Positions 45,831 to 57,000 of a stretch of DNA of 64,000 bases are shown piece by piece (position 1 is the first letter of the stretch; every line of letters starts with the position of its first letter). The DNA comes from Straminergon stramineum. Its lineage: Eukaryota; Streptophyta; Bryopsida; Hypnales; Calliergonaceae. The notes beneath the pieces are model-generated. The model was not told where the DNA came from and made no database searches. It saw nothing but the letters and a program-made list of their open reading frames with translations. Where the stretch lies: NCBI GenBank assembly GCA_963920665.1, contig OY987269.1, forward strand, positions 12,340,501-12,404,500. The letters are read 5' to 3'. A program made the translations under genes and the position numbers.

Positions 45831-48523
45831 AAGTTCTATGCGACACTACTCCTACATTACACAATGACATCTACATTGACATCTCCAAAGACACATAGAA
45901 TGTCCATAGCTATGTTCCTTTAGACATCTACATGTCCTCTATGTCACTAACCCCAATGCATGCATGTTTTGTGAAGCATCCTTGGAGATAAAGTAGCACG
46001 CTATAAGGTAAGGTCAAGTTGGCTTCATGAATGGAACGCCTTCATGGAATGTCTTACATCATTGTTTCTCGAATTTGACTTCAAATATGAAACCCTAAGT
46101 TTAAGAGTCTACCCTTGAGGTTTAGGCCACACATGTATTAGCCAAAATGATGTATTTGGTAGACCATCATTGCCTGCATATTCCATGTTGGTTTCTTGGG
46201 TTTTTTTGATGGGGAAAAAAAAGAACTAAAATAATTAGGAGTACATGTGCTATGTTTTTTTATCCATCTTTACAAAGCAGATCATGTAGGAGAACTACCA
46301 CCCTAATTTGCGTGGCAAATTGACATTTCTCTTATTGATGTATTATACAGAGTTAGGAAATTGAGCTCTGGTTGGCACTCCAAACACTCAATGCATTCAT
46401 GCCTGGAATGATGTCATATATGGCGTCATTGTACACGTTTAAATGTTTTCTATAGCATTGTGTTGCTATAGAAAACATCTTAATGTCCCCCCAAACAGCA
46501 ATGCAGACACATATGTGAATGAAAAGTATAAAATACATAGGACCTCAAATTGAAATGTTTGTTAATGCCCTTTGGAAGAAGTTGAATAGGATGCTTACCT
46601 TCCTTTTTCTTCTAGAACTTTGGAAAACTAAGAATAAATTGTACATTCCCTTTTAGCCTACACAACAAAAATATAGATAGAGTTGTAGCTCCACTATCTT
46701 GCAACACAAAAGACATGTGTTGTAAGTATTTACTTGTACTAGTTTGTCACCATGAACTTTGTAGCTTCAATCCTACCATCACTTCTTTTGGGAGAAAAAA
46801 CAATATGGTGTGACTTACAAAGTATCCCCCTTCTCTCTAACATGACAAAAATGTCAATCACTTTCTTTTCACTACTTAGAAGCCTAGAAATGAATGATAC
46901 AATCCTAGCTCCACTTGCCCCCCAAAATACACATTTCATGGTTCCTAAATCTAAGAATCTTGGTTCCATATGAAGTCCAAATTACAATATAGCCTACAAA
47001 AAATTGAAGGATGTGCATGTAGCAAACAAAAGATAATGTGAAGGTTCTTCAAACATAAAGTGAAAGCCCAAGAACTACAAAGTTGCAAAGGAACATGGTC
47101 ATGGACTAAAAGGTAGTTGAACTTGAAGCCACCTTCTTCGGAATTATGAGACTAACTATTTCATTTCTTGTGAATGTTGTTTATAGAGCGCCATGCTTTA
47201 TGAGACACTTCTTCAAACAAAAGGTGCATGCAAGGGAACATCCAAGGGGACATTTCAATGTCTACAAGAACATCACAATGTCATTGAAGATGTCTACAAA
47301 AACACCACAATATCATTGAAGATGTTTTTTGAGACATCAATGTGTTTGAAGACACAGAAGTGCCTTATTGTCACATTTCTCAGCGCTAAGTACACATGTG
47401 TTCCGAGTCTATTTCATGGCCATAGCACAAAACCCTAAGTCCTTTTCTTCCTTCCACTACAGAGAGCTTCACTTCTATTCATCTATCACATTAATTTCTC
47501 TTCATGTTCGCATCATGCAATTTCCTTTAGGAGTGCAAGCAGTGAACATGTTGGCTATTGCCGACAAAGGTTTAATGCGGCAAGTGAATCAAGATTTCCA
47601 GAGAGAAGGAGTAGATTGGAGCATTTATGAGAATTTTGTAGAGGAAATAGTGGCCGCTTCACCGATCTCATTGATGGGCACAACTGGAGTCCGAACATGG
47701 AAAATAATGCATTGTAACAATGCGCTAAATTGCATATTAACATGGGAACCCATGAAACAATGATAACCACATGATAACTATTGACAAACCGTAGGTTCTA
47801 AACTTTGTGATGAATGACATCAAGGAGAAGCCTTTGCTGAAGCAATCACCTACAAAAAAGTAGCAAAGTAGTTAACAAAATTGCTATTGTCATAGTTGAA
47901 GAAGTAGAAGCAAAGAAGGTATGAGAATTTAGGGTTGTTTCACATACATCTTTTGCCCTGGACTTCTCTTTGCAAATGTTGCAAGTCATGCTCCTACGCT
48001 TAGAAGACCAGGCACTCTATAATTGGTGGCTAGGGGGGGGGGGGTAGCTGACTGGGATTTGTAGGGACACTTCTCACACCAAGCACCTTCATCAAGTACA
48101 CTGTCCCAACAAAGTTCACTCCCTACAACTGCCCCTCGATTTGCAAGCACCGTAGAGGCACAACCTTCCTCCATGCACCACCGCCGCATCTCCTCCCCAC
48201 ATAGAAGCTGCCAAAAAATCCAAATTTGAATTGCAGTCATCAATCATAGTGAATGTGCGGACCTCAACCCCAATTAATTGATTTCATTTCTTGTTGGTGG
48301 CGACGGAGACGTCCATCTTCATCCAAAAGAATCCGTTTGTTTTGGGTCGCTCTCTTGAGGCGTCTAAGAAAACATTGCGGCGTTGCTTTCTTCCTTTTCT
48401 TGTGGCTATTCATTTCGTAGCGTCCTTCAACTATCTTCCCACTCGGGCAAGTTTGATTTGTACACATGTGGTGTCAATTGACAACGTCTAGATTGTTTAG
48501 AATATACGGAGAGACAAAAGAAA
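45831..48523. other. Intergenic; hairpin and short repeats, no firm gene
   Basis: Short repeats of ACATC words continue to about 47350, including a 32-bp tandem duplication starting TCTACAAGAACATC at 47261 and TCTACAAAAACACC at 47293. A G-run of 10 lies near 48033. A plus-strand open frame at 47368-47763 (VQAVNMLAIADKGLMRQVNQ, then VDWSIYENFVEEIVA) has protein-like composition but no family I recognise. The frames at 47986-48491 show no domain. Confidence 0.4.
46443..46478. repeat. Perfect 15-bp hairpin
   Basis: ATGTTTTCTATAGCA at 46443-46457 pairs perfectly with TGCTATAGAAAACAT at 46464-46478 around a six-base loop. It is isolated, with no obvious terminal duplication. Confidence 0.8.
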
Positions 48524-49907
48524 ATGTTAGTATATAAAACTAGCCCTTACACCTTAATTGCTAGAACTCTCTACAAAAAAGGAAAGAATGAGATTTTGAG
48601 ACGTTGTATTACCCTTGGTGAGGTACCCTTTATCCTACAAGGATGCCACAGTGATGTTTGTAGAGGTCACTTTGCAAGATTAGTCACTACCCAAAAAGAT
48701 TTACAAGCTAGTTATTGGTGGCCCACTATGTTTGCTGATGCTACAACATTTGCACAAAAATGTGAACCGTGTCAAAGAGTAGGAAAACCTACTCCATCAA
48801 CCTCTATGCCTTTAACACCTATTCTCGCCCAAATTCCTTTTGAAAAATGGGGCATAGATTTTGTAGGTCTGATTAATCTACTAAGTAGAGAAGGAAGAAA
48901 AAGATATATACTAGTTGCCACAAAATATGTTACAAAATGGATTGAAGCCCGAGCCACAAGTAATGATGATGCTAATATTGTGGCTAAATTTCTATATGAG
49001 ACACTACTAGAAAAAGGAGTATTTTAAGTATAGTCCTAGACATATAGTTGTACAAGTAACGACCTTAAAGGGGTGTTTTCAGTAAAAATTTACTAGAAAT
49101 ACATGTGTATTTAGTAGATTTTTACTAAAAACACCATTTTAAGATTGTTACTTATAGGACTATATGTCTAGGACTGTACTTAAAACACCCCTTTCTCTTG
49201 TAGTGAGAATATTATCACAAGATTTGGATGCCTTAAGGAATTAGTTTGTGATACTATGATAGGGGTACCCATTTTATTAATGATACTATTGCCAAACTAA
49301 CCGAGAAATATTTTATCAAACATAAGAAGACTAGTCCTTATCATCCCAAAGAAAGTGGTCAAACTGAAAAGACTAACGTAATTTTATGTAAGATAATTAC
49401 TAAAACAATCCAAGGTTCTAACATAGATTGGGATGCCAGAGTATTTGATGCCTTGTGGGCTTATAGGACAGCCTCTAAAGTCACTACTAAAAGTACACCT
49501 TTCCAATTAGTCTATGGTCAAGGAGCAATCTTACCTATAGAATTGGAAGTACAATCTTTGTGGATTGCACTTGAAAATCAACTAGGAGATGAGGAATCCC
49601 TAAAAGAAAGATATTTTATGTTAGAAAAATTAGATGAAACTTGGAGACAAGCTTTATTAAATATGCAAGCTATGCAAATTAGAAGAAAGTCCTACTATGA
49701 TAGTAAATTAAGACCAAAGAAATTACAACCCAATGATTTGGTACTTTTGTTTGATAGTAGATTTCAAAAATTTCTTGGAAAATTTAAAATGAGATGGTTT
49801 GGACCCTACAAAGTTTAAAATTCATATCCTAATGGATCAATTGAAATTCAAGACTTTGCCAGAAACAAGCATGAAACCCGCTATGATGGCTACCACCTTA
49901 AACCATA
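48524..49907 (+). pseudogene. Ty3-type retrotransposon integrase, 5' truncated and interrupted
   Basis: From ATG 48524 the frame gives an H2C2 zinc finger (GCHSDVCRGH ... KCEPCQRVG, about 48640-48785), then the integrase core: FEKWGIDFVG (first catalytic Asp, about 48840-48868) and KYVTKWIEA. A 204-bp element interrupts it at 49002-49205. The frame resumes with ITRFGCLKELVCD (second Asp, 49250), then a one-step frame change caused by an apparent 8-bp insertion near 49253-49260. It continues through YHPKESGQTEKTN (catalytic Glu), VFDALWAYRTA, STPFQLVYGQGAILPIELE and DLVLLFDSRF, with a TAA at 49816-49818 and an end at about 49907. This is the usual Ty3 order and wording. Gag, protease, reverse transcriptase and RNase H are missing upstream, so only the 3' part remains. 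Not functional. Confidence 0.88.
49002..49205. mobile_element. CACTA-type miniature element inserted in the integrase, 204 bp
   Basis: Begins CACTACTAGAAAAAGGAG and ends CCCTTTCTCTTGTAGTG. Long subterminal arms pair (AGTATAGTCCTAGACATATAG with CTATATGTCTAGGACTGTACT, and GGTGTTTTCAGTAAAAATTT with its partner). It is flanked by the 3-bp duplication AGA (48999-49001 and 49206-49208). Insert plus duplication is 207 bp, a multiple of three, so the integrase frame matches on both sides. No coding capacity. Confidence 0.92.
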
Positions 49908-51628
49908 AATAACTTGAGGACTAGTTATGATTTAAGTAGGGGGTAGGCTTAAAAATTGTTTATTTATTTTATTGAAAAATAAATAAATAAAAATCATCAT
50001 TGCATTGGTTGAGAGTTAGAAAAAGAAAAAGTCAAGTTATAAAAGTCTAAGTCTAGAAAATTCTCTTCCATATATTAGACACTAGTTATGGTTAAGTGTA
50101 AAAGTATGCATGTGTTAACAAATAATGTGCATAGTATTTTTACAACCTATTGATGAGGCATAGCAAAATAGGAAGTGCATTGGAGAAAAGACATTCAATT
50201 GTTCTAGTCATCTAGAGCATTCAAGTGTAGTCTTCATTCCATATAAATATCATCTTGTCTATAAGTCTTAGAAATATCATCAATCATAAAACTAATTTCA
50301 CTAACATTATAATTTACACTGAAATGCTGAGTGCTAAAAGGATGAAAATAAAATAAATAATAAAAATAAATAAATAATAATAATCATGTTTCATGAGTAT
50401 TAGTAATAATGTAACATAAGAGAGAACATGATAATTATGAGAGCCTCACAACTTGATTATTCTTTGTACCTCTTAAAGAAAACCTTCTAAATTCTTCTTT
50501 GCCTAAAAACATGATAAATATGAAGTTGAGTGTAAAACGAATTAAGAAAGGTAACCTTAGTCCATAACTAAGAATGAATTGCTAAAATAAAAATGAAGAG
50601 AAAAAGATAAAAGTAAAAAAACAAAATCTTGAGAAAAGAAAAAGAAATGGGAATGTTGAGAGAAAATGAGTGTTAAAGTAAGGTGACTTATGAGAAAGGA
50701 ATTTCTCGAATGAAAAAAAATAAAAATAAAGTTTTTCTCTAAAGTGTCTATTCTCTAAAAACATGATAAATAACCACTTCTTTAAGTCTATGTATTGTAA
50801 GTTAAGTTAAACTCTAGACTATATCGATGTTCATGTCTTAAGTCTTGGAATTATCTATGTCATAAATAGTTTTCCAAGAAAGGTGTCTATTATTGAGTTG
50901 ATTATTGAGGCATGAAGCAAAATAAAGCCCAATAATCAGGTAAGATTGTAGATTCAGACTCTAGTTGGAAATTGGAATTATTGTTTGTATAATTGCCGAG
51001 TACTGTCAAACAAATGGGTTAAGTCCATAGAAACTAAAAAGAAAAGACATAACTTGAACCAGCTTCAACTCAACATAATGAAATAGTATAGGGAATAATT
51101 GTTGATTGTGTTGAGAGAAAACTGAGAAATTGAGCGATCTTCCTGTAAAAAGTGAGAATTGACTAAATGTGAGATGAAGGAAAACCATATTGAGAGAAAA
51201 TGCGTGGAAAGAGAAAATGAGCATGATGGTAAGTTTGAGAGTCTACTAGTCTATTCACTAGTAAGGATTTGAAGTGCGAAAGGAAGAAAGAAAATAAAGA
51301 CAACAAATTTGGGAAGATGATAAAAATCTAAATAAATCACATTTGTTTAAAGTGAAGTCTCAAAGTCAAAATCATATGGTCAACTCAAGTCTAAACCTTT
51401 GAGTCAAAATTCCATTTAGGTCATATAAAAGAAAAGAACAATTAGGCAGATCCCATTTCTAAACTTATCCAAGAAAAAAAATTGGATCTACTCTAATTAG
51501 GTCAAAAAGTCAAAAGAACAACTAGATCCTTTCCCTATACCAAAATCATTTGTTATATAGTCTAAATCACTCCGTCCTTGTGTTAAGTCTAAATAGTCAA
51601 CATTTTACAGATCATTGAGATTGCATCA
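49908..51628 (+). other. Retrotransposon internal spacer
   Basis: Sequence between the integrase and the next retrotransposon frame. It starts with a polypurine-like AAGTAGGGGGTAGG at 49934-49947, then AT-rich low complexity (AATAAATAAATAA words near 49975 and 50355). No gene is seen. Confidence 0.5.
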
Positions 51629-54266
51629 ATGGGAAAAAAGAAGCAATTGAAAGTTATACCAATGCCATTACATGAGTTTCCATCCTCCCTTATTGAAGGA
51701 TTTGATGAAACCGAATAAAATTATTCAAAAAAGCAGGAATCTTGGAATATCTTCATTTTATATGGCCTCCTCTAGATATGCAGTTGGTCAAAGGTTTCAT
51801 TGTTACTGGTGATTATGGCAAGATGATAGAAGTCATAATCTAAGGCAGAATAGTGAAGCTCACACCAAAAGGGATAGGTGTAATCTTGAAAATACCATCA
51901 AAGGGAGACAAATGTATTCTATTTACCCATCTCACCATTGAAGAAAAGAGTGAAGTCTTTAAAGAAAATCTTGCTAAATCAAAAGTAGCTGATGGATGGG
52001 ATCTCTATTGAATTCCACATCAAACTTTATCAATATTTATGATATTGATCAATCCACACTTTTTCTGGGCTCTTCAATTTGTGATTAGGATAGATGAAGT
52101 AATACATATTGAACTTAAGGCATGGAAGAGAGGAAGAATTGATTGGGCCTATTTAGCCTATGAACATATGATGCAAGAGATGGTTGCCAAGAAAAATCGA
52201 AGTTCCATATTTTTGATATCAGCCCATCTTCTTTTAGCAATCTGTCAATATAGTTTCAATTATTTGGAGAAGGAGCCATTACTAGAGATTCAGATAGACA
52301 ATAATACTTCTGCACCAATCTCAAAAACTAGAAAGGAGAAAGGACCATTCGTATCAAATTCAATACCAAATGAATCAAACCTTAGAACTAATGAAGGGAA
52401 GTCAAGTTCCTATGTTGAGCTATTTAAGGTTATTGAAGAATATAAAGAAAACCAACGGCTTATGAATCTAGAAGTAGATTCTTATAAAACTAGAGAGATT
52501 GCATGGCAAGACTAAGTCAAGAAGCTAGAAGTTACAAGAATCAAACTCTGAGATATGCATCGAGCAACTAAGTTTGCCCTAAAAGCAAAAACAAAAGACT
52601 ATCAAGTTTTAAAATTACAATGTGAAGAACTTCAAATTCAAAGGAACAAAATAGATGAGACTTCTAGGCTCATGGAGACACAAATAGAAGAAATGCTGGA
52701 TGAAATTCAGACCCTTAAAAGTCAATTGGAGGAAGTTAAAAGTTAACCTAAAGTCCAAGAGCCAAAGAAAATGATTACTACCCCAAAAATAAATGAACTA
52801 GAGCAGACCATACGACTCTTGGTTAGTACCAATGATGAGCTGCACCAAGAGTTAGACACTACAATGGATCTGGTCAATAATATGTACCAATGTATGTAGT
52901 AGCATCATCGAGATTCTACACCTACTTTTTTCCTATATCGAGTTGATGAATTACAAAGTAACTATGCTTTAGCCTACTTACTTTGGAACAAGGTTAGAAA
53001 TTATGAGACGACCAATTTGAAGATGCATGGGAGACTATGGCTAAGTTTGATAATATGTAAAATCTACTCTATGAGATGATAGTACAAGGAGACCTCATAC
53101 TCACTGACTGGTCAACCCTTTTCTATCCAATTGGTGACCTAGGAGCAAGAGCTTTGATGTATTATGTAAATTTGGAAAAAGAATTGAATCAAAGACGATG
53201 TGAAGATTTATTGACTAAACCTAAAATAAATTTACAAGTTGTCGATTAGCACACTCTAATTAACCTGGATTTCTTAGCTCAAGAGGAAATCCAAAATAAG
53301 TGGAGATTAGAATTGTCTCAGCTACGAGAGCATATGAAGAACCATGATGATATCAATTCTTTATTAACTGCAGTGATTAAATGTGAAGCTATTGCACTAA
53401 GAGGTGAGTTGACTATAGGTCACTATTTATATAATCTTCAAAATTGATATATCAGACTTACTAAGACTTTGGATGCTCTTGGTAAAGGAAATCTGCTCAT
53501 CAATAGCATTAAAGAAACCTCTATGTTTCAGTTACCACCAACTACCTATAAACCTCCAACATGGATTACTTTAAAGACTCCAGTGCAAGGTTCACTACTT
53601 ACTTGCCTTTATTTGGATTAATACTGCCATATTTTTGACAATATTGCAGTAGAAAGACTCATTCCTTCTTGGAAAGCCTTGAAATGGCTTGTTAAAGACT
53701 ATGGGTTATTTGTTACAGAAGACAAACCATATGATAGAAGATATCAAGGCATATCAACAAAATGGCAGCAAGAACCACTAGTCTCAGTGGTATCTAATAA
53801 CCACTATTGTCCATGTGAGAGGCAACATAAGTGGAATCCTAAAGCAACCCTTGATTCTATAGACTATAACTTGCCAAAGATTCCAAGATCTTTTAATAGC
53901 CCAGATTCCTGTGCAATTGCTTATGAAGAGTTTTAGAGATCCAATGTATTTTCAAGTTGCAATATTTTGTGATTTCTTACAGATAATGTGTAAAGACCTT
54001 GGTGTAATGATCAATGTCAATGAGTTTGACATTTTGCAACCAGAATTCCAAATGCAGATAAAGTTGTAGTACCAAAATACCCGTTGGCAACACATGTTAG
54101 AGATTGTGGCTATTACCCATTTCCTTTGGGGAGCACATTTATGTTTTATAAATGAGTTTTCTAAGACTAGGCATGAACCTATGACAAGATGGTTGGAGTA
54201 TCAATGCACCTACAACCAAAGACTTTTAGACTAGGATGATGATATACGGAAGGCATGTGATTGAGT
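51629..54266 (+). pseudogene. Additional open frame of the retrotransposon, decayed
   Basis: From ATG 51629 a degenerate frame can be followed for about 870 codons with several stops and at least three frame changes (near 51717, 53040 and 53930). Recognisable stretches: ILEYLHFIWPPLD, WALQFVIRIDEVIHIELKAW (52069-52128), GRIDWAYLAYEHMMQEMVA, a long coiled-coil region (about 52560-52900) with LQCEELQIQRNKIDE, WSTLFYPIGDLGARALMYYV (about 53110-53170), RLELSQLREHMKNHDD, SWKALKWLVKDYGLFVTED and LWGAHLCFINEFSKTRHEPM. No enzyme motif is visible. Its place after the integrase and before the 3' polypurine tract is that of the additional frames of some plant Ty3 elements; it could also be a structural, gag-like protein. 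From memory, similar proteins are repeated in other plant genomes. Role unknown. Confidence 0.6.
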
Positions 54267-54340
54267 CTACTAAAAGAGAGTGTGGGACCAAGACAAAGGC
54301 CAAAATAAAAGACCTAAGTATCATTGATGAGAACATCAAT

Positions 54341-54357
54341 GGGCAAAGTAGGGGGGT
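54341..54357 (+). other. Probable 3' polypurine tract and LTR start
   Basis: GGGCAAAGTAGGGGGGT followed by ATG and TGTAGACGAAATTTTT is the expected pattern of a polypurine tract directly before a 3' LTR starting with TG (about 54359). The 5' LTR is missing, so the LTR end cannot be set by comparison within this window. Confidence 0.6.
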
Positions 54358-54360
54358 ATG

Positions 54361-57000
54361 TAGACGAAATTTTTAGCTAAAAATTATTAAAATTTAGAAA
54401 ATAGGACCATCAGGAGCCCCTTATCCATAGAAAAGTAGAAAGAACCTTAAAAATAAAGTTAATTTATATATTATAGTGTGAATAGGTTTATTGATAATTA
54501 GAATAAAAAAAATTCTTTGGATGAATGGGGTGCATCCCACGCACCTTTTCGGGAATAAGATATACCTTTTCATTTTTCAAAAATAAAATGCTAAAATAAA
54601 ATAATAATGATGGTATTGTAAGACCCACGAATTTTAAATTTATTATTTATTATTTTTATTGTATTTTTTTTGTTAACAATTACATTGTGTTATAAGTTGT
54701 GAAATTATGAGAATGTGGTGCTAGTATTGTTGAGAGATTTTGCAAATAAAAGTGGGAGAATTATAAAAAAATCAATGAAAAAGAAAATGAAATAAATTAT
54801 AAAATTAGCAAAGAGAATATTCTACCAAACACTATAAGTGGGAAGAAGAATTGGATTGACAAAGGAGAAGAGGCGATTGGCACAGAGGTTGCCAATTCAA
54901 AGTGATTTCGAGTAGTGGCGGCAGAGTAATGGGGGTGGGTGAGATTGTGTGATCTCAAGTCCAAGTTTGGCAATGATCTTGTATCAAGCCTTCGAATTAC
55001 AAAGTGTTGAATTGTGAGATATCCTACTCCATATTAAAGATGAGCAATGTGATTAACAAATTTACGGCTGCAGCACTAAGGACAACAAGGCAATGGATAT
55101 TCTCTCTCATTGCCTTTCCTAGGGAAGAATCTTTGAATACAACCATTCTAGCAACCAACTTGAGCGAGAGTAATTGTTGGAGAGAACCATGTAAACAATG
55201 GAGAAGGGTGAGATCAACAATCAATGAATTTTGAAGAAGTTTGGTGCGGCATGGCTTGAAAACTTGCTGCACAGGTTTGAGATTTTACAGAAATTGAAGT
55301 GCTCGGTTGTTGGATTTTGATTCGTGATTGTTTGTATTATTGTCTATGACAAAGCATTGCAAAGACAAGAAATTGAAAACCAAAATCTAAAACAATTCAG
55401 GAAGATCAAAGTGTCTTGGCTTTGCAGCCACCTTGTTGAATTGCAATCCTTTGAATCACTTTGAATTTGTGATTGTGAAATCATAATCCTGCAATTGAAA
55501 CCAACAATGGAGAGGTGCATGATTGAAAAAACGGGAAATTGAATTGAATTAGGTGAAGAAATTTGGTCATATGCAATCATCGAAGCTCGTAGCAGCTTGT
55601 TCTATAGTTAGGGATTCAACCCACGGCAATGGGGCGCGACACACGGCCATAGGCTAGATTGCATGGTCATAGGGCCAAATCTCTAAAATCATTGTTTTTG
55701 AGGCTCATCACAGCCATAGGGTCAAATCATGTGGTTTGGGGCTTTGGACCATGGCCTTAGGGCTAATTTTCTTGGTTATAGGCTAATTTGCTCGGTCTTA
55801 GGGACTATAGCCCAGTTTTAGGTCCCTTGGTTATTCTTTGTAAAATTTTAGTGTTTGGTCTTTGGATTTACATGTTTGGTCAATTTATGAACTATCTCCA
55901 TGTTTTGCGTGTTTGAAATTTAGGGAATTGACCAATGTTGGTTTGGACTATTTGACCTGAACAATTGACTTGAAAGCACTGGAGCAAAGCTTACAAGAAA
56001 AAGATAAAATCTTGGTATAACACCTAAATTCACCATGATCTACATTAATTGGACCATTTGACCTATAGTGATAGACATAAGCATTTTGCATTAGGATTTG
56101 TTCATGGCGAGCACCTATTGGACAATTGACCTAAACACCTTAAAATTAATAATTAATGAATTATGTGTATGATTTATACAAGTATTACCTTGTGTGATTA
56201 GTTCTAGAGCATTCATTGCATAAGATAATTTTCCCAACCTAACTTATTGCCCAGACTATTTGTCCTCCTTGTAAAACACTGTATAGGATTGGGACTTCAT
56301 TGTGTTTGCACTGGTAAAGGACTATCCACCAAATTATTACCCCTAGGTATAAGAGTGTTTATGAATCATAAAAGTAATTATAGGTATTTTCAAAGTTTTA
56401 AGTATTATTCTCTTTGAAAAGTGACATTAGTCAAATATAGGATAGACTGAGTAACCCTTTTCCATGAAGAACCCCTATACTTGGGTTTTCTTGGGTTTTC
56501 AGGAATACACCAAAATTCTAGATTACAATTGACATAAAAGGAGGCCTCAAGAATGTTAGAATCAATATATTAGCACTAATCAATTGTGGTTTAGAAGTGG
56601 CTTATACGTAACAATATGATACTAAAATTCTACTATAAAGTAAATATATTTCAATTAGACATTTTACATTTCAAAATACTATTAATAAGTAATAACCAAT
56701 ACAAGTCATATGTGTACATTTATCCAATCACTATTTTTGGTTTGGTTAGAGGTCTTTGAAATTCATAATTTCAATCAATATCTTCTCACATGCTACCTTA
56801 AGAGAGTCTTCCAAACTAGAATGATTTTATTACCAATAAAATTGATGTTACATTTTCTACGAAGTCACCACATCTACACTTCTCCATTACATTTTGCATC
56901 CATGTATTGTTGAAAAATTGTTAACTTGCTTATAGTGGTTAACTAAATAACCCCTAAAGGACCAAGCTTGCAAAAAACTATGTTGTAGAAGCCATTTGGT
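54361..57000. other. Probable LTR remnant and intergenic sequence
   Basis: The first part (to perhaps 55.3 kb) is likely the 3' LTR of the retrotransposon; its right border is not identified. From about 55620 to 55840 the words GGCCATAGGCTAG, GGTCATAGGGCC, GCCATAGGGTC, GGCCTTAGGGCTA recur, a degenerate 20-30-bp repeat. No gene recognised; the overlapping frames at 55004-55580 are shadows. Confidence 0.4.
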
